A stretch of DNA of 64,000 nt from Taxawa tesnikishii (nom. ined.) (lineage: Eukaryota > Ascomycota > Dothideomycetes > Dothideales). Shown piece after piece: positions 44,584-55,562 of the stretch. The stretch lies in assembly GCA_030247885.1 (NCBI GenBank), contig JAPDRO010000013.1, forward strand, positions 310,001 to 374,000. Direction: 5' to 3'. A program made the translations under genes and the position numbers. Every line of letters begins with the position of its first letter. Position 1 is the first letter of the stretch. Below the pieces are notes generated by a model. That model saw only the letters and a program-made list of their open reading frames with translations. It ran no database searches and had not been told where the DNA came from.

Positions 44584-46486
44584 CTACTTCGCAAGGTTCT
44601 TCTCCTGGTCCTCCAGGTCTTGCTTAAAGGGCAGCTCCACAGCCTTGTAGAGAAGGATGAGGGCGGAATGACTTTCGCCTATAAGGACAGTTAGCTCATC
44701 AGAGTTCTCTGGGATGGCATAAGAGACTGCAGACTACTCACCTCCACCAACAAGCGTCTCAATCTTCTCTGGCTCGACCTCGGTGACCTTCTCGTCGTTG
44801 AACCACCACCATTTTCCGTCCTCCTTGCCAGGCTTGCCATCCGGGCCTTTGCGTGCCGCCTTCTTAATGTAGGAGGTGTAGTGACCGCTGTCCGCGCTTG
44901 CGCCCTGATGGGTGATTACGCCACGCAATTCGTAGAGACCAGTCTGGTTGGCAGCCTCGTCGGCAGCAAGTTCCGGAGAAACTGCCGCAAGAAGATCCTT
45001 TTAGCGGCAAGAATCGAAGCGGCACGCTCAGCCTCGATTTCCGCATCAGTCTTGTACGTTTCGGTTCCGCCCATCTCGACATCCTGGCCAGCAGCCTTCT
45101 TCTCGGCAACCAGATCGCTTTCCGTTGCGGGACCCTTGGCCTTGAGCTCACGCTCCTTCTCCTTCTCTTTGCGCTTCTCCAACGGCTCGGAAGCACTGGA
45201 GGAACCATGCAACGTCTCGTACTCATCGTTCTCCTTCTGCATACGCTTCTGCCGCTTGCGGGCGCGCTCCACATCCTCCTCTTCCTTGCGAACCTCCCGG
45301 ATCTTGTCGCGTACGGGGATAAGCTGCTTCTTCAGTGTTTCCGAACAGAATTCGACAGCATCGAACTCCGCGGGGAAGGTGACTTTGCGCATGATCTTGG
45401 CCTTCTTTTGGGTATCCTTGCGCCAAAAGAAGCGAACAAAGTGCACTGGAAGGTACTTCGGCAGACGGGATATCCGAGAAGACTTTGTGTAGGTTGCCTC
45501 ACGTCCCAGGGAAGGAGAGTTCTTCTCGATTGTCTCGTTAAGCGCGATGTTGATGCCCTCTCTCATGTGGTTCGTGTCGCCACGGATGTTGCAGTCCAGC
45601 TTGAAAAAGACATCGTGAGTCTTAACCGGCTCTTCTTGCGCAGCAGGGTCATCGCAGGTCATGACCTGCTCGAATGTGCCCGCCAAGTACTTGTCAATCC
45701 AGCTCGACTGCTTTCCCTCATCATCTTTGATCTTCAGTTTTTGCCGCATAGTCTGAACGATGGACGACCAAGCCTCTTCCGCATCTTGCTGGGCATATCC
45801 GTGACCGCTCTTAGACTTTTGCGCAAACTGGGGGAAGTTGCTGCGTAGAGCGTTGAGGAACATAAGTGGAGGGAAGCCTTCCTGAGTCTCTGACATTTGC
45901 TTGTAGAGGTCACGAAGGGAACCAGTCATATCCATGGATGATCCCAAACCACCAAGGCCAAACTGACTGAGGTTTGCAGCGGAGCTGGAACCAGCATCAC
46001 CGGTTTCGGAATACTTCTGCAGAGCCTCGTTAAGCTCAGGTATAGCCTTCAGTGTCTGAAGTGCAGAGTTCAGGTAGCAAGTGTTTCCCAGGTTCTGCAA
46101 GCCGGCAGGTATTGCGCCCTCGGCTTGAGCAGCCTCAGCTTCTGTCATGTCTTCGGCAAACTTGATCTTCTCGGCCGGTCTGTAGTCCGCTGCTGAAGCA
46201 CTTGCGGAAGGTGTGCCCATCATCATGAATGTCTGGCCCTTCTTCGCTCCAAGAGATGAAAGTGGCGTGTCATCTTTGAGCTGCCCGCCCTTTACGAGTA
46301 TCTTTTGTCTGTCCGGCTCGACGTTGGTCAAAGAGTATAGCTGGTACTTGAAGGTCTCTCCGGTAGCTTCAGGATCGAGTTCGACGTCGTACTTCTTGCC
46401 TTGGTGCTTGACGATTACTAAACTCTATATCAGTACTGCTTGTGTACAAGAAAACAATACAAGAACCCACCTGGTATGGTGGCCAT
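44584..46486 (-). CDS. UBP6: Proteasome-associated ubiquitin hydrolase Ubp6/USP14
   Basis: Exons 46486-46471, 46417-44742 and 44678-44584 give about 595 residues. An N-terminal ubiquitin-like domain (VIVKHQGKK; DRQKILVKGGQLKDD) docks on the proteasome. The USP Cys box is GLQNLGNTCYLNSALQTL, with QQDAEEAW next and the His box GVITHQGASADSGHYTSYIK near the C-terminus. The last exon ends ALILLYKAVELPFKQDLEDQ. It trims ubiquitin chains on proteasome-bound substrates. One break at TTTT 44999-45002 (AAAA on the coding strand) needs one base restored between AASILAAK and DLLAAVSPELAADEA; the exon is then a multiple of three. ARPC4 starts 379 bp away in the opposite direction. Confidence 0.95.
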
Positions 46487-46865
46487 TCTGGAGGTTGGTC
46501 GGAGAAAACTTGAAGGGAGACAGAGGGATATAGGAGGCGGTGTGAGAAGTGGTTGTTAAGTTATGCGAACAGCGGCAAGAAGCCAGAAGCTCACAGAAAC
46601 ACCACGACGCGGGACAGATCGTCATTACCCGTTTCTACACTTTTGCAACCGAGAATCGCTTAACTTACCCCAGATTCAATAGCCCACTTCGTGCCCGACG
46701 ACGACGTGTGCTTGGAGAGTCTATACACTTACTTACATATACGAGTTACGGGAACCAACCACCAGCTCTTGGATCGATTACCGCACCAGGAGGGAAGGAC
46801 CAAAGCTTTCTAAAGCTGTGAAGAGGACACAGGGACACACGAGCGCATAGCTCGACGCATAGACG
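46487..46865. promoter_or_regulatory. Divergent promoter of UBP6 and ARPC4
   Basis: A 379-bp interval between two head-to-head housekeeping genes. No specific site identified. Confidence 0.5.
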
Positions 46866-47603
46866 ATGGTCAGACCGTAACAGTCAGTCAACAACTGCAA
46901 CCAAACATATGATAACCTCGAGAACAGTCGCAATCTCTTCGCCCATACCTTCAATGCGTTAGGTCATCTCTTACCGCCGCACTGTCCCTCTCAAACTTCG
47001 CATCCCAGACATCCGAACGGCACAATGTCCCTGAGATCGAGGCTGCCAGTTCCCCGGAAGTCCTTCTAAATCCACTCACCGTCTCCCGCAATGAGAACGA
47101 GAAGGTCTTGATCGAGCCTAGCGTCAACAGTGTCCGCATCAGCATCCGGATAAAGCAGGCAGATGAGATTGAGCACATCCTTGTACACAAGTTCACCCGG
47201 TTCTTGACACAGCGCGCCGAAGCCTTCTTCATATTACGGAGGAAGCCAGTGAAGGTAAACACGCCGGAACTCTGTTAGCTGCATACATGGCCTCACAAGA
47301 CGCAGGGATACGACATTTCGTTCCTGATCACAAACTTCCATACGGAGGAGATGTTGAAGCACAAGCTTGTTGATTTCATCATCCAGTTCATGGAGGAGGT
47401 GGATAAGGAGATATCGGAAATGAAGCTCTTTGTAAGCCATAGCTAGCCCCACTGTCTCGAAACAGGCTGTCACGGTTATCAGAACTAACTCTTCACAGTT
47501 GAACGCGAGAGCACGATTTGTGGCGGAGTCGTTCCTTACACCAGTAAGTTTCTTGGGAGCCATTGTGTGTTCAGATCTAATCCGGCTGCTACAGTTCGAT
47601 TAA
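46866..47603 (+). CDS. ARC19: Arp2/3 complex 20-kDa subunit ARPC4
   Basis: Five exons (46866-46868, 46928-47254, 47306-47431, 47499-47543, 47595-47603) give exactly 169 residues, the family length. It is a core subunit of the actin-branching complex. Nearly every stretch is diagnostic: [95 protein letters not shown]. The first exon is only the ATG, joined to SQSLRP. The donor there is GTCAGA, weaker than the other donors, so the extreme 5' end is the least certain part. The final exon is only three codons. Confidence 0.95.
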
Positions 47604-48582
47604 CGATGTTCGAAACACGCCTCCCATGTCTTGTACACAGCGATACCCAGCATCAGGAATGGCATTAGTGCGGGAAAAGTATTTAGCAGTAGGATTGGTG
47701 TTCGATAGAAGATGTTGTGCCACAAGGCGGAGGCTTTGCTGCGACCTGTGGGTTTTCGTGGGTACCGAAGGGAGCTATCTATCGACAGTAAGATGTGCTC
47801 TTTCCTTCAACTCCGTTCCTGTTGAAAGCACTGTCTTTGACCCCTGGTGCCGCGTGACGGTCAGATGGCATCAAGAAATGTCGAGCGTCAATAAGGAAGC
47901 CATGGTCAATTTGCAAGTAAAAATAAAAATTTGGTAAAACACAGAGCTGAGGGGTGCTGGGAGTATGGATGTCGTGGTTCGGTTGTGGGCAGTAGTATGC
48001 TTTGGAAGATGGCTCTGTAAGAGGCCGATGGCTCTTATATCCCGATTTTCTGCCAACGAGTCATCCTGTCGTGAGGTCAACGCGTTCTCATTTACGGTCC
48101 TTGTCACTGGTGGGCATTGCGACGTAAGGCGTGTATAACGGAGACACCTGAAAGGGCCCAACAAGACTCGGAAAAGGTATGTGCTAGCACTCGCTTTGTA
48201 TCTCGCCGCTTTTCCGGCGTGCTTTTCTCTACTCTGTTCCATGCCTCGACCTTTATTCAGGTGAACAGCTTCGTCAGCCCGCATTGCATCATTCGTCATT
48301 TGATATCTATTAGACCATCACTCCGAGACCCGCTTCCTCTCAGTCACCTACAAAATCTTCTTCACTCCATACTCCACAAACCTTTCCACGCGCATGCCGC
48401 AACACCTTACGTACAGTACACGAACCACGCCCATCGCAAGGACACATCGCCTTGATTCAAGAGTTTGCGGTCGCGCGATACGCGAAACGTCAAGCTCCTT
48501 TCCTGAGTTCACCCGGCGAAGCAGAAGTTGTTCTTGCAAAAACCGGCGGGTACTATACAAGCGCTTTTCCTCACTTACAAAC
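47604..48582. other. Intergenic, no gene recognised
   Basis: The 3' region of ARPC4 and upstream region of the RRM gene. Overlapping frames up to 142 codons on the minus strand look spurious. Confidence 0.5.
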
Positions 48583-51206
48583 ATGTCCCAAGTCGGCAGT
48601 AGCAGTTGTCAGGCTTGCACGTTCCGGCCATCGCATCGCCTTGCTCCATGTCAACACACTGTATGCTACGATCACTGCCTCGCCGGCTTTGATGCAGAAT
48701 CTTCCAATCAGTCACTGTGTGGAATGTGCCGTCAGGCAAGTCAAAGTTCTTTCACAAAACCGTCATTGGCAGCGACCGAGCTAATCTTTCCTTACAGCCT
48801 GTTGTTTCCGTCACCGAGCTTAACAACAACAACCGAAACCTTCCACCACCTTCGACCTCTCCTCCCACCCTTGCAACTTACCTTCCCATCTCACCTTATC
48901 CCGCCGACAACGCTGTTTGGTCTTCCAATCCGAATTCTATCGCTCGACCACCTCATCCCATGAACAACAATAACAACATGTTTTGTTCCGGCTGGGGTCA
49001 CCCCGAGTTCATGCCGCAGACTCCGATGCTACAGGCAGCTCTTCCACTGCGGCAGATACAGGGCACTCAGCAAGGCCAGTTTGGTTCGTTCAATCAAGAC
49101 TACAACTACCAAGGTCCTCAGCAGCCCAGAACTGGTGGCTACGCTGAGGATACTCCCCTCCAAGCTTCTTTCGGACAGCCCGCCCTGCAAGGCCATCTTC
49201 CACCCACGAAGAATGTTTTTGCTGCTTTTGCGCAGGGACCGACCGGCATGCCAACAAACGTGCTCAGTGGACCAAGGAGCGGCTTCTCGCCAGATCCTTT
49301 CGTCGAATCGTCGAATGAGCAAGCTTCCGCTCCGTACACTATCGGTGCCTTGGGTAGGGTTAGATTCAATGAACCTGCTCCACCTACCTTTGCCGCTGCT
49401 CGTACCAATTCGGGAAGCAACGCCAGCGTTAGTAGTGGTACGCAGCGCAGCGAAGAACACAGGAGCACGGCGAAGCAACTCGTTGAGATGATCAAGGCAG
49501 GCGCCTTCGAGGATGATGAGCCTGAGAGCATCATGACCAGTTTCAACCGTCAGCCCTTCACCCCTCATCCTGGTGGTGAGATGATCCTTCATCAGCAGCC
49601 CATGCAGCGTCCTCAGGTTGCACTCGTTGCCATGCTTCCTAACCCGCCTTTCTTCGACAAGCTGCAGCAAGGCTACCGTCCATCACTCGAAGAAGCCTAC
49701 GAGTACATGCCGTTCATTGAGCAGGCTCGCCATACCCCGCCAAGCGAGTGCGGCGTTATCAAGATCTCCAACGTGCGCAGAACGAATCCAACCTTTAACA
49801 AATCTGGTAAACTGACAACTTGTCTAGATTCCCTACGGCACCAACAAGAACGAGGTGATTGCCGCAGTTGGCCGCAATGCCCGCCTCGTCCCTCAGCCGT
49901 CTGGCTCGCCCTTCTACGCCATCCACATCATCATGGAGCGCTCGACCGGCAAGACGATGGACTGCTTCGTCGAGCTCGAATCTGTCGCCGAAGCCCAGCT
50001 CACCATGCAGAACTTCGAGCGCCGTGCCATGGCCGGCCGCCCTCCACGTATCGGTGACCGTCACGTGGACTTTGCCATGAGCAGCCAAGCGGAGCTGATG
50101 AAGGAGCTCTTCCCCGCACGAAGTGCGTTCGCTGGAACGGCCAGATGCCGGAGGTTTTCGAAACGGACGAGCCGTACAACAGCGGCTTCCAGGGATTCTT
50201 GACCGGCGAAGAGATGGTTATGCTCGCCAAGCATGCAGAGACACCGGCGCGTGTAAGTACAACCCTTCCATCCCTTCGTTACCGTCCCTCATGATGGACG
50301 CTGACGGTTCATGCGACATTCCAGTCTCCATTCGCTCAACGCTGCCTCAACCGTACATACGAATCCCTGATCAGCACCCTGCACAAATATCCCTGGTTCG
50401 CCGCGCCGCACGTCACGATCCATGAGCGGCACCTGCTCTTCAAGTCCCTCATGACCCAAGTCGGCGCGCTCATGCAGGCCATTCACAAGTCCACCAGCCC
50501 AGCCGTGCTCACACGCCAACTGCTGCAGGAACTTGTATTCGCTGGCTTGACCACTCCAGGCTTCAGTCAGATGCAGAAGGCTTTCTTGGCAGGCAACATC
50601 GTGAATGGAGGCTTCACACCGCTGCTCGCCAATGCGGAGTTCGGCTTCATGAATGGTATGGCGGCTCACTGGCCCTTTGAAGTATTGGCGCCGAAGAAAG
50701 ATGTTCGTCCCGAGGTCGTTGCCGTGAGTGCTCACCTTCCCTTCCTCCCTCCTTCCCTTTTTGTTGTGATGTCCAGCTTGCTAACGTGATCTGTTCCCTA
50801 GTACTACGTCTCCCTTCTCCACAATGCCACCACCGCTTCCCCGACCTCAATCGTTTCCACCCGCGTCTCCTCCGCAGACATCCAGCACAACCTCAGCGGC
50901 AACCCATTCTTCGGCAACGCGGTTGTCAACTACGGACCCCAGGCACAAGTCGGCTCACTCACCCTCGAACAGGCCGCGAACAAGGAGTGGGAGATGATTG
51001 ACGAGCTCTTGCGCAAGGCTATGAAGCCCGCCGCGCCGGGTTCTATCGCCGAGACTGCTGCCTTTGCTGCCACCGTCTCTACAGACGGTCGAGCGTCCAT
51101 TACGAGCGAGAGTAGTGGCGCTGCGGCTAGTGAACTTGCTGAGAAAGTTAACAGGTTGTTCATAGATCTGTCGTCGCCGTCGAAGACGCGCAAGCGTAGT
51201 CAGTAG
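48583..51206 (+). CDS. RNA-binding (RRM) protein with N-terminal Cys/His zinc motif
   Basis: Exons 48583-48735, 48798-49772, 49828-50252, 50325-50723 and 50802-51206 give about 785 residues. The N-terminus (SCQACTF, APCQHTVCYDHCL, LCGMC) is a short Cys/His module like a degenerate RING. A long Asn/Pro/Gln-rich region follows. The RRM comes next: GVIKISN, split from IPYGTNKNEVIAAVGRNARL, then HIIMERSTGKTMDCFVELES. A helical C-terminal domain follows (RCLNRTYESLISTLHKYPWF; GFSQMQKAFLAGNIVNGGFT). The first intron (48736-48797) is GC-AG with GCAAGT donor and CTAAT branch. One base is missing in CCCC at 50112-50115, between KELFP and TKCVRWNGQMPEVFETDEP. Probably binds mRNA; targets unknown. Confidence 0.85.
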
Positions 51207-51801
51207 ACGCTTGGCTGAGACTGGCGTCGAGAGACGTCGTGTCCTTCCCATTACTCACAATGCTCTAGGGCAGGATTGTTCCAAATGCATGGTTCGGCGA
51301 TGGTTCTGTTTTCAGCATATGCAGGGTCGGGAAAAGAGCGGGCTCGAGGTCCAGATGATGCTATGATGCGATGACTATGCACGGCAAAACACGGCGTTGA
51401 ATGCTCGATGAGAGGACGGAGCAATCGCTGACGGAGAGCCCCAATTATTTGGCCACATAGCTTAGCAAAATTGTAATGATAACGGATCGTGTTGACACTC
51501 TGCTTGCGTCGTGGACGGTGTTCCCGACAGTCAGTTCAACCGACTGACTAGTCGTTGTCGCGATGCAACCCCAATCGCCAGCTCTCTCGTCGTACGTTTC
51601 AACATGCCACAGCAATCATTGCTTCAAACTATCCTTCAGCACTGTACATCTGCGGCACATGTATCGCGAGAACAAATTGTGTTGGTGAGATTCAAAAGTT
51701 CTTTCATGCCCCTTTGCTCTCCCACTATCCACTCCGTATAGTATCTCTCCTCTCCCCTTCACTTTCATCTGCGCAGTGTCCCTGCCGTGTCTCCAGTATT
51801 C
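51207..51801. other. Intergenic, no gene recognised
   Basis: The 3' regions of two convergent genes. Only short overlapping frames. Confidence 0.5.
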
Positions 51802-52422
51802 TCAGCTGTTCGAACACTTGGGCGTACTGCCCGCACACCAGCCGCCTGCATTGCAGCACTTGTAGCTCGAAAGGCGGACATTCAGGTCCAGTGGGCCGGC
51901 AGGCAAGCCTCCGAATGGGTTGGGGGACACACCTGCCCGAAATCCGCCGTCGTACCCGTGCGCGCATCGCTGTGGTCCTTTTTGCAGTCGCACTCCCTGC
52001 ATGTTGGTGAGGCGAGTTAGTGTAAGTCCAGTGCAGCCTGTGCAAGGAGGGGGAGGAAGTAAAGTTAGAAGGTATACACTTACGTCCAGAAAACACACTG
52101 CTTACCACCCGAGACCCAGGCCTATACGACCTTGTCGTTCCAGTCATCGTGGATGTTGTCTGTATCATGATGAGCATTTTCCGTCCGGATTGTTCCGATT
52201 GGCGATATAGCATTACGGCCACTGACTGCATTTGCCGTCGTCTTCGACATTGACTGTGCGGCAGTCTCCGCTCAGGTTGGTACCCTTGCAATATTTCACC
52301 GTAGCCGTGGCGTGGGCCTGAGATACGAGAGTCATAGATTCGAGGATCGTTAAAGCGAATGGAAGAAGCACCCTCAATTGTTTGTGTGACCGTTTGTCGG
52401 TGGAAGTACCAATCATGGACAT
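51802..52422 (-). pseudogene. Small Cys-rich secreted protein, reading frame interrupted
   Basis: Pieces on the minus strand: exon 52422-52227 with a signal-like hydrophobic stretch (LRVLLPFALTILESM), then CKGTNLSGDCRTVNVEDDGK; exon 52159-52084 with NIHDDWNDKV and, after a stop, WVSGGKQCVFWT; exon 52037-51802 with CTGLTLTRLTNMQG, SSYKCCNAGGWCAGSTPKCS and a stop. The first two exons join through a GTCAGT intron (52160-52226), the last two through a GTAAGT intron (52038-52083). Problems are an in-frame TAG at 52124-52122 and a one-base frame change at the last junction. The DDGKC/NDKVSS-like pattern recalls beta-gamma-crystallin-type fungal secreted proteins. Either a decayed gene or sequencing error plus mis-set exon edges. 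Role unknown. Confidence 0.5.
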
Positions 52423-52840
52423 AGGGTAGATGAAACGCTGCACTTGGACATACCTCTACTTTATAGTGCAAATGCAAGCTGAACCTAAGGAAGGTATGAG
52501 GAGAATTTCGTTTTCGAAGAGTGAGCTGTGACTCGAAAAGGGTACCAGGAACCTGAGATGTTTACAACACCTTCCGTGCAAGGAAGGTAGCCCTGAGCCA
52601 TTGGAACACACTCCCAACACAGAGACTGAAGGAAAGAATGGTTGAACCCAAAGAAGGCGTCAGAGAGCTCCATCGCATAGCAAGTGATGACAAACGAAAT
52701 CGGCGTGTCAAGCTGTCTGGCTGGTCTGACTGGGTCGCCAACCTTAGAGTTTGCATAATCGTTACATGTCATAGTATGTTGTACATCTTCTGTCTGCTGC
52801 CTACTGCGCCTGCTGGTCCTCTGACTGTGCTCAAAAGTCT
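52423..52840. other. Intergenic, no gene recognised
   Basis: A 95-codon minus frame (52772-52485) has no family features. Confidence 0.5.
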
Positions 52841-54362
52841 CTACAGATCAATCTTAGCATCGACGTAAGGGTCCATTCTCTCAACAAACTCTTCAACGGT
52901 CATCTCCTCCTCACCGGTCCAGAAGTCCCACTTGATGACCTTGTTCCTGAGGCCGTTGATCTTCTTTGGTGGGATCAGGACATCACCGACGACCTGAATA
53001 ACACCGTCCTCGGCAATACCGTCCTGGACAACAACACGGGCGAAGGCGTTGACCTTGATGCTGATGAAGCCACCGTAGCGGGCAATATCGACAGCGAGAC
53101 TGCGGTCATCGAGCATGGTTGGCAGGTCAACGTGAAAGTAGCCCTTTGGCACTCCCTCCTGCGCAGCAGCGTCTGCCTTGTAGTATGCATCGGAGTAAAG
53201 AGTGTTGTTTGGCACGACGTGGTACTCAAGCAGGGCCTTCAGGTACTTCTGACCGTAGGTCGAGAAGAGGAACGCGTTGACCTTGGGGCCAAGCTTCCGG
53301 AAGGCGAAGTTGGAGGGAGCGAAGAAGGTTCCACCTGGATGATCGGTGCTGTTGAGGAGATCAAGGAGACCAGTCTTGCCGAGACCGAGCTCAAGAGTGG
53401 AGAACTCGGATGGCAGGAGGTCGATGATCTTGACCACACCTGGAGGAGGGAGGATGAGGCTGTCAACGCCGTGGATGACACCGTTGGTGCCGAACTGTAT
53501 ACATGGTTAGCTTGCACTGCTTTCAATTGTAGGAGGTTACGTACGATGTCAATAGCAACGATGCGGCTGTAGAAGTTGAGGGTCAGACCCTTCAGTCCAA
53601 GGTTGACGCTCAGTCTCTGTGGCCTCGGCTCAGACGCGAGGTGCTCGCCCTTCAGCAGGGTTGGGATAGTGTGGGTGACGAGGACCCTGCCAGCCGGGTA
53701 GAAGTCCGGCGAGACGTGGTAGCTGAGGAGAGCCTTGAGCTGCTCCTTGGATGGCTTTGGAGCGTGCTCCGGGATCTTCTCGAAAGCCCTGTCGGTAGGG
53801 GCAAAGACAGTGTAGTTGGCCTTAGTGCCGTTGAGAGCCTCGACGAGGTCCGGGAACTCATCGATCAGCTTGGCAAGCTTGGTGGTGTACTTTGACTTGG
53901 AGATCAGCTCGTATACGGTCTGGTTGGGCTTGTCGTGGTGTGGAGGGTGGTGTGGTGGCTTGTGGTGAGGCGGGCCATGGTGGGGCGGCTCGTGGTGCGG
54001 AGGGCCGTCGTGGTCATCAAAGGCACTGTATGGGTTGTTCACGGCGGTGTCGAGCCATGCCTGAGCATCGTAAGCGGACTCGTGAATCCTCGCGCTCGCT
54101 CTCTGGCCGGCATCAGTGGCGTAAGCCAGGGCATCGTCCAGGACGCTCTTGGCTTCGTGGGAGGCCTCCTTGACACTGTCGGTGACCTCGGTGAAGTGCT
54201 TTTGAAGCCATCGAGGATGGCGTCCTTGGACCAGGCTGCGTCGTCAACGACGTGAGCCTGATGGCGGTTGTCCTCAATGGCGAGCTCGTTGAAGACGTGC
54301 TCGCTCGGGACAACGAAGGCCGCGGACAGAGCCGCAAGCGGCAGGATGTGGGAGAACTTCAT
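52841..54362 (-). CDS. Secreted protein with two fasciclin (FAS1) domains
   Basis: Exons 54362-53545 and 53494-52841 (intron 53495-53544, GTACGT donor, GCTAAC branch) give about 490 residues. A signal peptide (MKFSHILPLAALSAAFVVPS) opens it, then a helical stretch and a His/Pro-rich hinge (PPHHEPPHHGPPHHKPPHH). FAS1 domain 1 runs from TVYELISKSKYTTKLAKLID through NYTVFAPTDRAF to the intron. Domain 2 covers VHGVDSLILPPPG-like IHGVDSLILPPPG, GGTFFAPSNFAFRKLG and VVGDVLIPPKKINGL. There is no GPI tail, so it is probably a free secreted or wall-associated adhesion protein. One missing base at TTTT 54200-54203 (coding AAAA) splits DGFK from HFTEVTDSVKEASHE. The His/Pro hinge could bind metals, an inference only. 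Confidence 0.92.
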
Positions 54363-54565
54363 CTTCGAATGGGTGATGTTTCGAGAGATGGATCAGAGGA
54401 AGGGAGATGTACAGAGATGTTCTACCGCTATGTAGGTGTTCAACTGGGACGGAGGCAGCAGTCGGCCACGCAACAGTGGTGTGAGCCTAGAGGCAATCGA
54501 TGACGAGCTGTCTGAGGCCGCGCGGTTGCGGCGGATTCGGCATGACGACATGGCGAGGGGCAGTG

Positions 54566-54600
54566 CGAGCGCAAGCGCAAGCGCAAGCGCAAGTGCAATT
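54566..54600. repeat. GCAAGC hexamer repeat
   Basis: About five to six head-to-tail copies, ending in altered AAGTGC/AATTGC units. Confidence 0.85.
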
Positions 54601-55002
54601 GCAATGTGCGACACGCGCCGCACGCTTCTCCAGCACGCACAGCTTCGGTACTTTTTGTATCTGGCCTGTGTCTGTATGGTGAGTAAAGAGTCAGTATCTG
54701 ATGAGGACGGCGAAGGGAACACAGGGCAGTCTTCGTATGGTTTGACCGCAGAAAAGGTCGATGCTGTCTTTCGACCGTCCCTTATCCCTTGGTCGGCGGG
54801 TGTTGAACGTCTTGGCCTGGGCTTGCTATATCTGGTTAGCTCAGCATGCACCTTCCATCCTTTCCCCGCCATCGTGTCGACTGCTAAGGTAAACAACTCG
54901 TCAATCTCAAAAGTGCTGCCGACTCCAACAACCAACACCTCGCTTCTGCAAGCGACAGTGACACGTTGAAGCTATGTGTGTTCTGGCGGCGTTTGTGCAG
55001 GG

Positions 55003-55062
55003 CAACAGCAACAGCAACAAGAACAAGAACAAGAACAGGAACAGGAACAGGAACAGGAACAT
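55003..55062. repeat. AAC-AGG/AAG hexamer array
   Basis: A 60-bp purine-rich array of AACAGC, then AACAAG, then AACAGG units. Confidence 0.85.
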
Positions 55063-55562
55063 GAAGGGGTCAGAGGCCAGCTTTATCATCTGCCGGTCCC
55101 AAAGCCTGTCTTCTCGATTCCGTCGGCCTGGCTTCTTCGTTATAACTAGTCAAACTTCGAGAACGACCATCTCCACTACACGCGCGAGACATCGCACTAC
55201 TCTTTACATGCAAGATCGTCAGGGACATGCGAATTTGTCCACAGATAGATTGTTTGCAATGCCTTACCTCAGATGTTACTAAGCACAATCGAGCTTCCTG
55301 GAGCGAAAGCTTGGACGACCCGGTATCAACTGGCATCGGGTTGCCTGCCTCGCCACGCCAGACATGCAGTGAGCTCTATGCGGAAAACCACTTAGAGAGG
55401 TCGGCGAGACCCCACGTGTAAGTGAGCTCGCCAGAGAAATACTACCAGGAGCCCGGCCGAGTGTTTTCTTTCTCCATCGTCCCTTACCCCAACCAATTCC
55501 TTCTTCACATCATCTATCCTTGAAACAACTGATATCAACTAAAAACGGCCGGACTCGCGAGA

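Larger units (their letters stand above)
54363..55562. other. Intergenic with two hexamer repeats
   Basis: It contains GCAAGC repeats (54566-54600) and an AACAGC/AACAAG/AACAGG array (55003-55062). A 177-codon plus frame (54436-54969) crosses the first repeat and encodes Ser-Ala repeats; it is probably not a gene. Confidence 0.5.

Noticed and set aside
54436-54969. 177-codon frame with Ser-Ala repeat
   Set aside because: The repeat is a GCAAGC microsatellite translated in one frame; no domain, and other frames overlap it.
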